A DNA stretch of 64,000 nt from the NCBI RefSeq assembly GCF_000150275.1, contig NW_002060946.1, positions 3,571,035 to 3,635,034 of the forward strand, given 5' to 3'. The notes beneath the pieces were generated by a model. That model searched no databases. It was not told the DNA's origin and was given only the letters and a program-made list of their open reading frames with translations. Position 1 is the stretch's first letter. Every line of letters begins with the position of its first letter. Both the position numbers and the translations under genes were made by a program. This stretch comes from Trichoplax adhaerens. Its lineage: Eukaryota; Placozoa; Uniplacotomia; Trichoplacea; Trichoplacidae. Below, piece after piece: positions 25,301-38,543 of the stretch.

Positions 25301-28300
25301 TTTAAATTTCTCGGCACTAATTAATACATGTATCATTTTATGATTACTGATTATAAGAGTATATTATTGCTTCTTATGGATTATAAAAGTAAGTTAATTA
25401 ATATCACAAATAATACTTAAAAGTATTTATTATCTAATTTATCAGATTGTCCAACTATGGAGTGAGAAAACGAATGGATGCTTGTAAGATGATTGTGACA
25501 TACGTATTTGTTGTTAAATAAAAATTTAGCTTATAATCCTTTATAATTTATAGTGTTAGCTGAAGTACGACATGCCATATTATGCAATTTGTCCCTTAGA
25601 TTATAATTTAGTAAATCATCATGTAGTAATCACAAGAATGAGCTAACTTTTCGACTTTATTAGCTCCTGCTAGAGGTAGATCTCAATCTGAAGACGTTGG
25701 TAAACGTCGACTTTCTGGAAACTCTATTCCCGAGTTAACCGAAGAACAACAACCTGAACTTAAATATCACGGGCCAAAGTATGTACTACATTATAAAATA
25801 ATACAGTATAAACACATAGTAAAGCATTCAATATCTTCGAAATAATCAATCATACTTCTCATAAAGTGTATGTAAATATAAAAAGATTTCGTTATATTTA
25901 TGATTGCAATATGATTAAGACAAAATTACTTTTCATACTTAATAGAATGAACGATAACATTTATCTGGCAAATAAAAAGAGACCAATCCATCATTCTCGA
26001 TCTCCTGCAAGAAAGATGTCTCCTAGTATAATCGATTCCAAACTTGGTTCAAATGAAAATAGACGACCATCAATTGATTCTGTTGTTGCTTCAGAGAATC
26101 GTTACTCAGCTATCTCTGATAGTTCTAAGCAAATTTTACAGAAATCGTCCGACGTACTACGATCTAGATCAAGTTCATCTGATTCTACTGCTAGCAGTAG
26201 TAGCAGCTATAGTTCCCAAGGCCCTCTAAATAGACCTGAAATTACAAGTAGTGGTACTGAACGTAAAAGAAGAGGGATTAAGATTGATACTAGTAAGAAC
26301 ATAAAGTTGACACCTTCAGTACCAAAGAGGGATTCAAGTCGAAGTAAGTAACTCTATTTTTCAAGCTTTACAAAAAATCTGAAATAAATAATTTTATATT
26401 ATATATAATCAAGGCTATTATAGGATAAAAACCTAAATTTAAAGTATGTTTGCGATAGGTGCAGTTCACAAACCTGTACAAGATATTCATCAAAGCAGTC
26501 AAGAAATACCAAGTCATCCACGTGTTGATAATACCACTCCTAGCAGAAATCTTAATTTAAATATTGAAAAACGCGATCTTATACCTGCTGGACGTTTCAC
26601 CCGTAAAGGTATAAGCAATAGACCTGTACTTTTACGAAGTGCCCATCCCGATTATAACGCAATCAACGAAGGCACTATCAATAGGGACGATAATATTGAA
26701 AATGCGAACGAACAAGAAACACAACCAACAATTACGAATTCCTCGGTTTCATATACTGGTTCAAGTACAGTTTCAGAAAAAGTAATAACTAGAGTATCAA
26801 GCGCAGAGACAATAACAGAAAAAGTAATAACTAGAAAATCAAGTGTAGATACAGTACCAGAAAAAGAAACAGCAAGAAAGTCATCTGTAGCATTAATTCG
26901 CCGCAGTCCATCGTTAAGTACTGAAGACCAGAAGCGATTGCAAGATCTACCACAGGTTACAAGCTATGAAAACGATGAAGATCATGACTTGAATAAAGGT
27001 AGTATAACAACAACAAACCATAATGATATTGGTAGAGGCGTAGATATCGATTTAGATGACCAGAAGATATCAAAGATGAACGAAGAACAAAATAATATAA
27101 TAGAAAATGAAACATATAATACGAACGAATCAAACCAAAAGCAGGAAATTGATCGAAAGCCTGAAGGTGATCAGGAAAAATACCGTAGGAAGAAACCAAA
27201 GCAAAATATGAGACAAATGAGAAAGACACGCTATATGACATTATCTGGCTTCCGTGATGAGGATGGACAGCCGGCTAAGCAAGGCATAGACAATAAAGCT
27301 TGGCTTATGAATATGCTGTATTCACAAGGTACACCTGGTGTTTCTACAAATAGAGACAACATAATTTCGGGCAATCAAGAAGAAGACTTAGCACTTACCT
27401 CTGTTCAAATGACTGCTGATAAATTTGAATTCGGAAGTGAAAAAGCACCTGAGATAAAAAGTTCTTCCCTTGACGAAGATTCGACATCGAACAAGCTTAG
27501 TAAAATTAAATCATCGCTAGGGCTGGGATCTATTGATGTTAATGTAACACCAGGACCAGTAGCAACGACGGAAGAGAACGAGTCCTCTGAAATATTAGAT
27601 GACGAACTGCCATTTGAAAGAATGGATATCTTACCAGAGAGGCCATTAGTAATTGGAGATTTAAATTTTACTGACTTAACTGATGAAGATGATGTAGATA
27701 ATTTAATTGCAAGTGTTATTATATCACCTACTACTGTAACACCATTAGCAGGTGGCATTCCTCCACCGCCACCTCCAATGCCACTAGGTGGGCCAGGTGC
27801 ACCTCCTCCACCCCCACCACCTCCACCGCCAGGAGCACCTCCACCACCACCACCGCCAGGTCCTTCTGGATCTCATGGTACTTTATTATTATCACCAGAT
27901 AAATCAAAAACGAAACTGATACGATTACACTGGGAAGAAATTAGACCTATCTCGACTAATATCGATGCAACAATTTGGAAATCGTTATCTACAATTAATA
28001 TCGATAAAGAAGAATTGGGACGTCTTTTCGAAGCGAAAGCTAGAAGCCCAATAAATAAAGTAAACTACGGATCTTATTGTAAACTTTGTCATTATTATAG
28101 AAAAATTAAAAGTAATTTAGAAATAATGTTGATTATAAGGATTTACATCCTAATTTACATTAATTCCTTTTACTTCCTTGCCACAGCCAAGTGACTCGAT
28201 TCAAAAAAAAGAAAACATTATTGTATTAGATAGCAAAAGATCTAATGGTATTAATATTGCACTTGTAAAATTGCCACCTGTCAATACCATCAAATCTGCT

Positions 28301-31097
28301 ATTTTAAAAATGGACAATGAATGCATAAATAGGGAAGGAATTGAGGTGGGTTCAAGGCTAATAATTTTAAGATAAAGATATACTTGCTGAATACCAATTA
28401 CAAAATTGGTACATGCTATCTATTAAGATTAAAATGACATTGTTAACTTTTGTAATATAACAGTAAAAATCGATTATTTTTTTAGCGATTACTGAGCTTA
28501 ATTCCTACAACTGAAGAAATTTCTAAAATTGCTGAAGCAGTGGTAGAAAATCCTGGTATACCTCTAGCTACAGCTGAAGCTTTTCTACAAACTATATCAA
28601 CAATTCCGGAGCTGGAAGCTCGATTAAGACTATGGGCTTTTAAGATTGATTACGGTATCATCGAAAAGGTAGGTCATTTGTAGGTTGTAGATCAAATACT
28701 TTATCATTAGTCGATCATGATTTAGCCTTTATTCCGATGTTAAAATATTATAGCTACCCTACTATTCCATCTAGTCAATTATTAGCACTAAATATTAAAA
28801 TCATCATTCCTAAGTTTCGAAATTTCTGCCTTAAGGTGCCATTTATATATTTTTAATATCCTGAGAGAAGTACTTATACGCGTATACGTAGTATTACATG
28901 AAAATAAAATACACATTGGATAAATTGCAATCTTATTTAAATACGATATATACAAATCATTTATACATAAAATATGTAATGTGCCTATACCAATTATGAA
29001 TAACTCTTTTTAGAGAATAATTTCTATATATTTAGCCGTGGATTATGGTTTGACTGTGTTCAATTTTTTAATTAATCAATTATAGGGAGCTGCTGAAGCA
29101 CTCATGGACTTGAAGCAAGGTCTTAAGCAGTTGCAAGAATCTGAAACATTTAAATATACTTTATCTACAATTCTGACTGTTGGCAATACCTTAAATGGGA
29201 AAAATGTAAGTATAAAAAACGATACTAAATATTTTATTTCTTTTATGGCTATTTCTAAGTATGACACGAACTATGTCATTTCGTGCATGTTTTAGGCTGC
29301 AGGCTTTAGCCTGAATTATCTGACTAAGATACCAGAAATCAAAGATACTACAACTAACAAACAGTCACTTTTAACGCACGTGGCAAAAATTGTCATGAGT
29401 CAATATCCTGACAGTTCAGATTTATACAGTGATTTTGGTGCCTTACACCGATCTGCTAAGGTATCATGTTACGTGTCGCTTAGTAACGTATAGATGTGAA
29501 ATTGCATCTTAAGCGTTAATTAATGTGCCTTTTTCTTAGACGTAAATTTAACAATCCAACAATAAAAATTATAATAGCTTACATCGCGATTTTGAAGCGA
29601 TCATATCATTGCCATAAGTTTATCTTGTGTGTCTCAAATTATCTATTTTGTACGTGTAGGTGGATTTCGAAGAACTCGAAATTGGCTTAGTTCAATTAGA
29701 GAAAGACTGCAAGGCGGCTTGGATTTATTTACGAGCTATAGTCAAACATGACTCAAAATCATCAATAAAACCTATGTTAGATTTAGTAGAACGTTTAAAA
29801 TTTATAAGAAATACAATAATATATACTAGATTCAACAATAGGAACTAAGCTAAAGCAAAAATATCCCTTCTTTACTTCTAATTTAATAATGGTACAACAA
29901 TTCTGATAACTGATTTCGATCTTCTTACCTCTAGCATGACAGAATTTCTTACCGATGTTGGCGAACGATTACTTGTTCTTAAAGTTGTTTATACAAGGAT
30001 ATTAAATCGGTAATATAATTTATAACGAATTATTTGAAGCAATAGCGATATGTGAATGCTTATCTAATTTTACGCAAAGTTAAAGATAGTGAAATTGGAA
30101 TCCAATGTGATGAATTATCATTTATTCAGAGCTAATATGTATATCAATTACCCTTAGATTCAATAATCTGTTGCTTTTTTATGGATTTACGAAAAGCATC
30201 GTTAAGGATATGAGGGTAAATATGAACAAATCCTTTTCAAATTTAAATCTATCGCGAAAATGATCATAACGGATGTTCGCTAGAACTTAGTATTTTCCAT
30301 TTTTTATTTCCCTTCTAGATCAACGACTTCTTGAAAATTGTAACCGAGTTTTCCTTAGAATATAAAACTGTTAAAGGAAAGTTACTAGACCAAGCACGAA
30401 AGAAAGAAGTCCAACGTAAACGTAGCGAAACTAGAGGAAGATTAATTACAGACGTAAGTATCATACAGACACTAGAAACGAATTGTACCAAATATAATGA
30501 GAAGGTTTTTATTAAAATCTTGGCTACAAAAATCTTCTCGGTTCCAATATTAGATTGTATTAATACATTAATGATCCGTAATTTCCATCAATAGGACAAT
30601 AAAATAAGACCCACATCAAAGGAAGCTCTTAACGTAAGTGCTCTTGAAAATGTACTTGGTAAGGGCAATGTATCGGAAGGCGGTCTAGGCCGTAGGCGCA
30701 GAAAAGATTTAGCAACGAATCAAGTAAGAGATAGTAGCCTATCACGCGATAGTGCCGATGATGCAGTACTAGATGAAATTGTCAAGACAGCATCTAAACA
30801 AAATCCTAGAAGTGGAAGAGGACCACGTAAAAAAACCGCTCATAAGGATCGTAAATCAAGTAAGCGTAGTTGCAAGTATTCGTATTTTTGACATCTAAAA
30901 GAAGTAGAGAGAATTACTACAATATAAACTAGTGAATTATTACTTTACATAAAGTTATAAACAATTTATGCCAATACGTTTGTATTTTATGTTTATTTAC
31001 AATTTATTAAAATCTAGTGCGAAGAACTATCAAAGGTGGTATAGATAACGAAGATCTTATAACTGCTGCCCTACTGAAGCAACAACAAAATGCCTAA
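19302..31097 (+). CDS. FHOD: FHOD-family formin, actin nucleator/bundler
   Basis: Twenty-five coding exons joined in phase give about 1504 residues: 19302-19466, 20050-20156, 20728-20786, 23405-23472, 23739-23844, 24053-24147, 24336-24447, 24560-24657, 24731-24814, 24980-25039, 25155-25207, 25446-25483, 25664-25778, 25946-26343, 26459-28059, 28187-28345, 28486-28668, 29086-29205, 29296-29460, 29660-29775, 29935-30009, 30158-30215, 30319-30453, 30595-30859, 31018-31097. The N-terminus ([19 protein letters not shown]) is the FHOD-type GTPase-binding-like domain. Exons 4-12 encode the armadillo FH3 region ([37 protein letters not shown]). After a Ser-rich, low-complexity middle, the FH1 proline tract lies at about residues 952-990 and binds profilin. 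FH2 (about 999-1390) has [21 protein letters not shown]-like [14 protein letters not shown] and [22 protein letters not shown], which assign it to FHOD rather than other formins. The tail is basic and autoregulatory-like ([19 protein letters not shown]). The exact acceptor of exon 15 is 26459 or 26465. Confidence 0.95.
20787..23404. other. FHOD intron 3, 2.6 kb, no nested gene seen
   Basis: The largest FHOD intron. I looked for an exon between the two flanking coding exons because the reading frame and the alignment to other FHOD proteins are continuous without one, and found none. Short open frames at 22.8-23.2 kb have AT-biased composition and no recognisable motif. Confidence 0.55.
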
Positions 31098-33200
31098 GTC
31101 ATCTAATTTATCACTCGCAAGATATATCCATTCATTATCGTTGGATTATATTCATGAAAGCGGTTCACATGAGATAATTGCTTATCTAAAATCAAATTTA
31201 ACTGACTTAAAATTGGATTCTACAGTATTATCATCTGCATAACAATAACATTTTAATAGGTCCGTTTCTTACATTTGTGTATCTTTATAAAATTATAATG
31301 CTCCTATAATTTCCCTACTGTCATTTTATATTTTAAATCGATAATTTTGAGATAACTGCGATGGCCTAGCCATTTATTACATATTGAGTTTAATTTTTAA
31401 GCATTAATATTATTGTTATAAACAGCAAAGACAATGATAATCTGTGTAAATGCATGCGTACGTTTACCGTAATTCTAACTTATCAACGAAAAATTTTTCA
31501 TGAAAATTTTAGCTGTTTTTTATTGCTACTCACAATGATGTACTTTTGTGATTGATCGTTTTTTGTAATATTATTTTTATTATAACATTTTAACTCTTAA
31601 TATGAATTTTAAATGCAAATATCTATTCACGTTTGGTGATATGTTCACGATCTACTTTAAATTTTTTTCGTACAGTTTGATATTAACTAACATATAACAC
31701 TATCTATGTTTAAGAGATTGCTATAAATTGTAAATATCAATTTTCAAAACGATGAGACTGGCACCATGTAGTTACATTATTTTGAAATGCCATTAAGGAG
31801 AGTATTATATCGGTATCACTTTTCTATCTAACCGTATGCCTTGCATATTTTTGGCAATTATGTATGTTAAAGGAATACCAAAATTGTTTTAATATACTTG
31901 TTACCATTCCAATGCAATGCAGTAACTATTAATTATAGGAAACTGTATTTAAGGCTTAATATTTATAAATTTGAAGTGAAAAGAATTAATTATAACATTT
32001 ATTATTCGTTAAAAGTACTGTTCGTAGAATTTTTATGTCACAAGCCTAGTTTTTTTAACTGAATTCGGTTAGGCATATACATAGACTACTAGAAGGTAAT
32101 CTTTTAGTAGCACATATGTCATATATGACTTATGAGTATTATACTCGTAAAACTATACAGTTAGCAACATTCGAATTGCGTAGCTTATATTTTATGATGC
32201 ATTAATCTTCTATATAAGTGTTGATACGACAGCACTGCAGCTACTGCTGTATGGTTTCTTCAAGTAATAAAATAATTTCCATCACAGGTATATACCAAAG
32301 TTAGGGTGATATGTGAGTTTACATTTAGAATCATATAGGTGAACTCCTTTGTTGTATTGTGTAGTATGGGGTACTTTATATAACAGTATCTGACTATTTT
32401 CTAGTTTACGATCATCGTTTACCAGGAAATATATGTGGTATGGCATAAACATCAATACTAAGTTAAATAATAACTGTTGAAGGGAGCACAGTTAGAACAG
32501 ATTGCATTTTCATTTCTGTATCATAAATAAATTACAAAATCACAATTATCGCATAACATTTGCAAACTTTATTAACTGTAAACACGGACGAATACATAAG
32601 CTAATTCAGTACTACCTACGAATTTACAGTATACTGCCATAGTAACATAGAACAGCAATTTCTCTGAATGTATTTGAAATTCTTTGATTAAAGGACTGGA
32701 AAATGCCTGAATCAAAGTTTCTTGAGCAAATCAAGTTCTTAAATCACCGATACCCTAGCAAGCAATATTATAAATTTACTGCAAAGACATTATGATTTAA
32801 TAGCCGAGGATGAGATTAAAACTAGGTAGCTAAATACATCAAGACACATAAAACGAAACTGCTGAGCTACTAAATTATAAAATCAAATACTTATCATAAC
32901 TTATGTTGTAGGCCATTCACTAGCAAGATCAACTATTAATGCAATCACTATCAAGATTAATTAAGCCAGACAAGAGTCAAACAATACACTAATGACTGAA
33001 TCTCTCCTGTCTTTCATGATTTTTAGACGACTAAGAACATTGGTAGAGCAGGGATGATGATACTTAGACCTACTATATATTTGTTTATTCATATCTTGTC
33101 TTATATTGACATGGTATCGGTTAATAGGATAAAGTTATGATGATAAAATAGTATCTTATCATGTAAAGATAATGATAGCATATAAAGTCATCTACGATTA
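31098..33200. other. FHOD 3' flank, AT-rich, no gene seen
   Basis: Follows the FHOD stop. Probably contains the FHOD 3' untranslated region. No exon, RNA gene or clear repeat was recognised before the decayed satellite begins near 33.2 kb. Confidence 0.5.
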
Positions 33201-33204
33201 CAAA

Positions 33205-34260
33205 AGGTTATGATTGACCCATCTTTCTATTTGTCTATCTATATCGACTATTGTATAATGATCATATAAGTATATTTCTTATTCACATATGATGATAACT
33301 GTAATGATGGCATATAGAGCTTCCCACGATTAGGATAGGTTACGATTGATGTATATTTTATTCGGTTATTTATGCTGAAGTTATACAATGACAATAAAAA
33401 ATTACATAATCGTATTTCTTATCTAAATATGATGACAACGATATCAAATTAAATTTTCTATGATATAACGATTTCTGATTGATCCATGTTTCTATTTATC
33501 TATCGACATTGAAGCTATATCATGATGATAAAATAATTACACGAGTGCATTTCTTACCTACATATGATGATAATGACAGCATATACGTAGTATTTGTCTA
33601 CAATTACAACAAATAATGATCGATCCATATTTCTATTCATTTATCTATATTAAAAGTATACCATAATCATTTTCTTGAAAGTATTTCTTATTGACATATG
33701 ACAATAATTAATAATAGCATATAGAATTAATGTGATCGATCTATATTATCTTGTGTTCTTTTATCTATATTAAATGCACACTATAATTACATGGGTACAT
33801 TTCTTATTTGCATGTGATGATAATGATAGCATATAGAATTACATATGATCGATCTATATTTCTATTCTTTGATTTACAGTACATTAAATGTATACGATAG
33901 TTACATGGGTACATTTCTTATTTGCAAGTGATGATAATTATGATAACATATAGAATAAAAACGATCGATCCATATTTCTGTTCCTTTATCTATATTAGAG
34001 GTATAGCATAATAACTATATAAACGCATTTCCTATTCCCATATTATAATGATAGCATACAGAATTAATGTGATCGATTCATATTCTGTTCCTATATCTAT
34101 TTTAAAGTTATAGCATAATAATTACTTGAATGTATTTCTTATGTACATTGTACATATAACGATAGCGATAACATATAGAATTTTCTACATTATAACAAAC
34201 AGGTTGCAATCGACCCCATTTCTATTTGTCTATCTACAGTATATTAAAGTTATTGCATAA
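33205..34260. repeat. Decayed satellite, about nine diverged units of 110-140 bp
   Basis: A landmark of the form GATCGATCCATATTTCTATTC, followed by TTTATCTATATTAAA, recurs near 33213, 33346, 33477, 33617, 33733, 33847, 33962, 34071 and 34207. Each is followed at a similar distance by a landmark resembling GTATTTCTTATTTACATATGATGATAATGATAGCATATAGAATT. Spacing varies from 109 to 140 bp and identity is only moderate, so the array is old. It runs almost up to the stop codon of ARV1 (34292), so it occupies the 3' side of that gene. Confidence 0.8.
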
Positions 34261-34291
34261 TGATGATATAAGTCTATTTCTTAACCGCTAT

Positions 34292-35056
34292 TTATGATAA
34301 TGAAAGCATAAAACGTTCAAAAGCGTCCAAAGGGATCACTCTTTCTAACAGGAAGCCTATGCAATTTTTTATAATCATAACACTCACTGTAATACAAATG
34401 GCCACAATATAGGAGGATTCAAGTAGAACCATAATAGCTTCTGCGTTGGAACATATAACCAATAACGATATCATGTAGAGGTAAACAGTGCTCAATTCTA
34501 GATCACTTCGCTCAGAAGTAGGAATTCTACCCCAAATGGCAGCACATAGAATAAATAATTTGCCAAAATTAGCTAGCAATAAACCACGAACAACAATCTT
34601 TCTATCACGCTGTTTGTATGTTGTTAAAGTAGGCAAGTAAACGACAATACGATACATGAGTTGGAAAGACAGTATAAAGAGTATGGTGGAAATGATAAAA
34701 TAATAATAATAACGTAACTCTAGCTTGAAATAATCATTTTGTCCACTGACAGAGAGATTGGTATTATAATGACGAGCATAAGCATCGGATAAGCAACCTA
34801 TAGCAGTTAATCTCCAATGAAAATTAACTTGACTATTAAATAACCAATGCCGGTAAGCAGCTGCTTTATGAAGTAGTAAATCAACAAATAGCGCCATAGC
34901 ATCATATTCCACATATTTATCCACATCCTTTTTGCAATACTTGCAAATGGCTAATCTGGAGGCGCCATTGGAGAAAATTTTAAATAATTTTTCTATCGGG
35001 CAACCACACTCAACACAGATTAAACTTTGAGCATCAAATGTCTTTTCTGAAGTCAT
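34292..35056 (-). CDS. ARV1: ARV1, ER membrane protein of sterol/lipid homeostasis
   Basis: One intact 254-residue exon on the minus strand. The N-terminus carries the ARV1 homology domain: a zinc-ribbon pattern C14-x2-C17-G-C19 ... C38-x2-C41, then KDVDKYVEYD and the VDLLLHKAAAYRHWLFN block that defines the family. Hydrophobic segments at about 115-140, 158-175, 190-213 and 215-237 fit the usual multi-pass ER membrane topology. ARV1 proteins are needed for normal sterol distribution and GPI-anchor synthesis in yeast and animals. The length is close to that of human ARV1. It sits head-to-head with BLOC1S4, the start codons being 602 bp apart, so the two may share regulatory DNA. The stop lies about 30 bp from a decayed satellite. 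Confidence 0.93.
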   Translation of the reverse strand: MTSEKTFDAQSLICVECGCPIEKLFKIFSNGASRLAICKYCKKDVDKYVEYDAMALFVDLLLHKAAAYRHWLFNSQVNFHWRLTAIGCLSDAYARHYNTNLSVSGQNDYFKLELRYYYYFIISTILFILSFQLMYRIVVYLPTLTTYKQRDRKIVVRGLLLANFGKLFILCAAIWGRIPTSERSDLELSTVYLYMISLLVICSNAEAIMVLLESSYIVAICITVSVMIIKNCIGFLLERVIPLDAFERFMLSLS

Positions 35057-35658
35057 TTTCCTTCTCCAATTTTTATTCTACTCTTCTATCGACTCCAATT
35101 CGTTTAATCCTAGGTCGTAAAAGCATTTCATTCAGCTCTTCTTCCTAGCTGATTTCATTACGATCGCATAGCAAGATATTTCACGTACAAGGGTAGTTAT
35201 CTACTGCTCGATAAAAGTCTATATCCAAATCTTCTGCTAATACTAGCTAAGATCTATCTTAAAGCGATCTATTCGAGCTTGAAAGCATGAAAAATAGTGA
35301 AGTAAATCCAATTTTAAGCAAGTCGTGAGCAGAAATGCTGCGCCATTTTGAAGCAGCAGCAGCAGCAGCTCGCTCCTGTTATCTGCAAGAAATCTTCATA
35401 CTACTAGCTGGTCGTGCATTGACTTGAAGGAGATTATACGAGCGTGTAATCATGTACGGAGCATACAATAGCATGCAGCATTGCTCACCATAGAGTTTCT
35501 ATCTAATCATTGCAGGTGGATAGAATTTACTGTAAGACGTACTCAACTTAGCGTTATGGTATAGCCAATCGATTGCAGTACGGTATTATACAGTATACTA
35601 CAATACAGTATAAGAATATCGCCGTAAACGTACAGTACTGCAGTATAGTCAAGAAGTC
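35057..35658. promoter_or_regulatory. Shared divergent promoter region, ARV1 / BLOC1S4
   Basis: A 602-bp spacer between two divergent start codons. It contains an AGC trinucleotide repeat at about 35355-35371. Next to the BLOC1S4 start there is a group of TACAGTA/TACTGTA words at about 35588-35610 and 35630-35645. No TATA box is evident on either side. Confidence 0.5.
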
Positions 35659-38543
35659 ATGGCGACGGCAGCTGATGGCAGCGATGATGTAGAGGAAATG
35701 GAATTATCCACCGAAGAAATGGCCAATAGATTGTCCGAAGTCTATGCTACTTACCCAGTTGTTAACGTTGATGGCCAAGTAAGTTGTAGCTTGTGAATAC
35801 CAGTTGAAAGATACGATTAGAATTAGCATTAACCGAGTCGAGTGAGCGATATTTGAGGCAGATTGCAGCGCTAGTGCTAATCTTATTGGTTGTCCTTTGA
35901 TAATAATTATTGCTATAATTATTGCTATAATTGCCTTGGAATAACGCTAAAATAACCTTAATGCAAGACTATCGAGTTGCCCAGATCCACAGTATTGTAA
36001 CAATCATCTTTCATGTATCCGGTATTAAGCTTATGATTGCTGATGCTCTGTATAAACAATTGAGTTTGAAAATCAAGTTGGAAGGTTGATCTTTAAGAGT
36101 CTTCCTAAATTATTTTAAATTTGGACACAAATTATCCCATAAAACTACGATAGCAAGGTATATTAGATGGACTATCTCCAGCTAAGGTGTAATGGTCATG
36201 GGATAAATGCTAAATAATCGTAATGAAATACTATCCAGTTGCCTACGTCTGCACTTATTGCAAGCATCATCAGAAATGTTGAAATATTGGCCTACTCAAC
36301 TTGACTGCTATAATTATAATGGAAAAATTGAAGACTACTAATTCTAAAATCGACACAGATTGTTCCATAGAACTATCACAGCAGAGTATATTTGGTAGCT
36401 TATTTTGCGTCAAGTTATGATAGTTATGGGATGATGCTAAAGAACCTTAGTGGGATCTATCCAGTCGCCTAAGCTTGAGCTTATTACAAGAATCATCATC
36501 AGAAATGTTGCCATTTTGACCTAATCAACTTTACTGCTATGTTAGGGGGTTTAGAACTACTGATTCTAAAATCGACACAGATTCATAGAACTACGATAGT
36601 AGAGTATATTAGGTAAACTATCTTAGGCTAAATCATAATTGTCATTACGGTATTTGTTATACAGCTAATAACACTTATATACGAACTTACACAGATTGTG
36701 AGATGCCTCTACCATGGAATATGCTAAGTAGCTTTACCTTGAGTTCAGTCATGATGGTCATGGAATAACGCTAGATAACCCTAATGGAATACTATCAAAT
36801 TGCCCAGGCCCACAATTATTATAAGAATCACCAGAAATGGTACTCAATTTTGTTGCAAAGTTAATGATTACTGAAATTCACAGATTCTCAATTCTCCACA
36901 TTCATAACAGCAGTTACGATCGATGTAGATATTTAAAATTATTTAGAATGCTTAAAGGTTCTCAAATTAAAGAAGTTCAAGCTATTTATATCGTGCATCA
37001 GCAGTCACAAGCTTTATAATAAATACAGTAAAAATGGCTTCTGTAATACAGTAGGTTAAATTATCTTGGGCTAAAGTCACTCCTTTATATCTAATTAAAA
37101 CATACGTCTATCTCCTACTTTTAGCAACTTTAATTGCCTTGAATCGAGTCATTGTATATGCCATTTTCATCGCATTATAGATTAAGAAATTGGAAGGCAA
37201 TGTTGAATCGATGTTGCTAAGATTAGATGAATTTAGTAGCCTACTAGATCAGGTAAAGATTCCTAAGAATTGAATTCAACTGCATTTGAAAATGCTTGCT
37301 CCTAAATTAAAATCAAACTGTTGACCCCTCATTCAGCTGCGCTTTCGTTTGTTTGTATTTACTGTAGGTGCGGCAAGAATCTGAAAGTGTAACGGAAGGA
37401 TATCTACCCGAATTGCAGAGTAAATGTATGGAAATGAATAAAGTTTTTGAAAAGGTTGAAAAACTTGAGGTATATTTTAGCTAGTGTTAGCAATATATCA
37501 TAAATTTTTATAGGATGAAAAATACCCATTTAGAACGATACTATAACTGTCTCAATTAAGCTTTTCGATCTTTATTGGCCTCAAAAGTCTTCAATCGCAT
37601 ACAATGACATAACTATCTATTTACTATTTCTAGTAAAATCTTTATGTATCAAATTTTGTACTGTCGACCTCTCCACTAAGATATATGCGTATATAGAATG
37701 AAAACTTATGCTAAGCCTTCCTATAATACAGGATTAATAATGCGACTCCTATAAAAATATACCACCGACTAAAACTTGGATAGATCCACATAGATTAGAC
37801 GTTGCGACAATAACTTTTGCTAATAACTAATGATTAAACTTTATAATTATATACTACAATATAAGAACTTGTGTATCTCTTTCAGGCATTCGTAAGTATT
37901 GTCAGGAGCAATGTTGATGCTATTGAAGAACGTGTAGAATTAGCAGAAAAGGAGCTTGATACTAATACTTTTAAGAAAGCTCTAAGTTCGCTGCCACTTT
38001 CTGGATTGTTTTCTGTACGTATTGCCGCATAATTAATAATCGGTTAATGTAAAACCTTTCTTACATTTGAAACTTATCGATATTTTATGTGCCTAGAGTT
38101 ATATGTACTTTGATCAGGGCTGCATAAAATAGCAATTGTTTACTATACACGAACACAAGTAGAGAATAGATGATACTTAGATACTCTCACCACACTACAT
38201 TTTTACTGTATACATTTATGCTGTTTTTTGCTTAATCATATAATTTAGTCATGCCATTAGAGCTTATTGCGTCATATCATAGAAACTTTTAAAAAACAAT
38301 ACTTAGAAGTCGTAATCTATTCTTAGTTAAATTGCATTCCATTCTATTGACTTAGCTATCCAATTTAAAATTTTCCATCGCCATAAATATAAACTAAATA
38401 ATATTCACCGTATATATTTATAATACTCTTAGCGGAAAAAATCTTCGCAACAACCCAACCAGAAAATGCCCACTAAAAATTGGCAACCTCCTGAATTATT
38501 TAAGACAGCCGATTATTTTCAAAGTAGCCAAACTGACCAGTAA
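35659..38543 (+). CDS. BLOC1S4: BLOC-1 subunit 4 (cappuccino)
   Basis: Five exons (35659-35778, 37181-37252, 37368-37469, 37886-38014, 38433-38543) join in phase to give 177 residues. The acidic start is followed by STEEMANRLSEVYATY, then a long heptad-rich coiled coil: IKKLEGNVESMLLRLDEFSSLLDQVRQESESVTEGYLPELQSKCMEMNKVFEKVEKLEAFVSIVRSNVDAIEERVELAEKEL. The leucine/serine DEF-LLD pattern and the invariant-looking FV--VR--V-ALE-like stretch are those of cappuccino. The C-terminus ends ELFKTADYFQ. In animals this subunit belongs to the eight-subunit BLOC-1 complex, which works with endosomal sorting and SNAREs to make lysosome-related organelles. Vertebrate orthologues are somewhat longer, mainly at the N-terminus. 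The 1.4-kb first intron carries decayed repeats. Confidence 0.88.
35930..36850. repeat. Decayed repeats inside BLOC1S4 intron 1
   Basis: A block with the landmarks TGGGATAA-GCTAAATAACC-TAATG-AATACTATC-A-TTGCC, then CACA/CACTTATT--AAG-ATCATCAGAAATG, recurs near 35935, 36195, 36425 and 36755 in diverged form. A second landmark, AACTACGATAG-AGAGTATATTAGGTA, recurs near 36143, 36376 and 36590. Copies are spaced by roughly 230-330 bp and are old. Confidence 0.7.
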
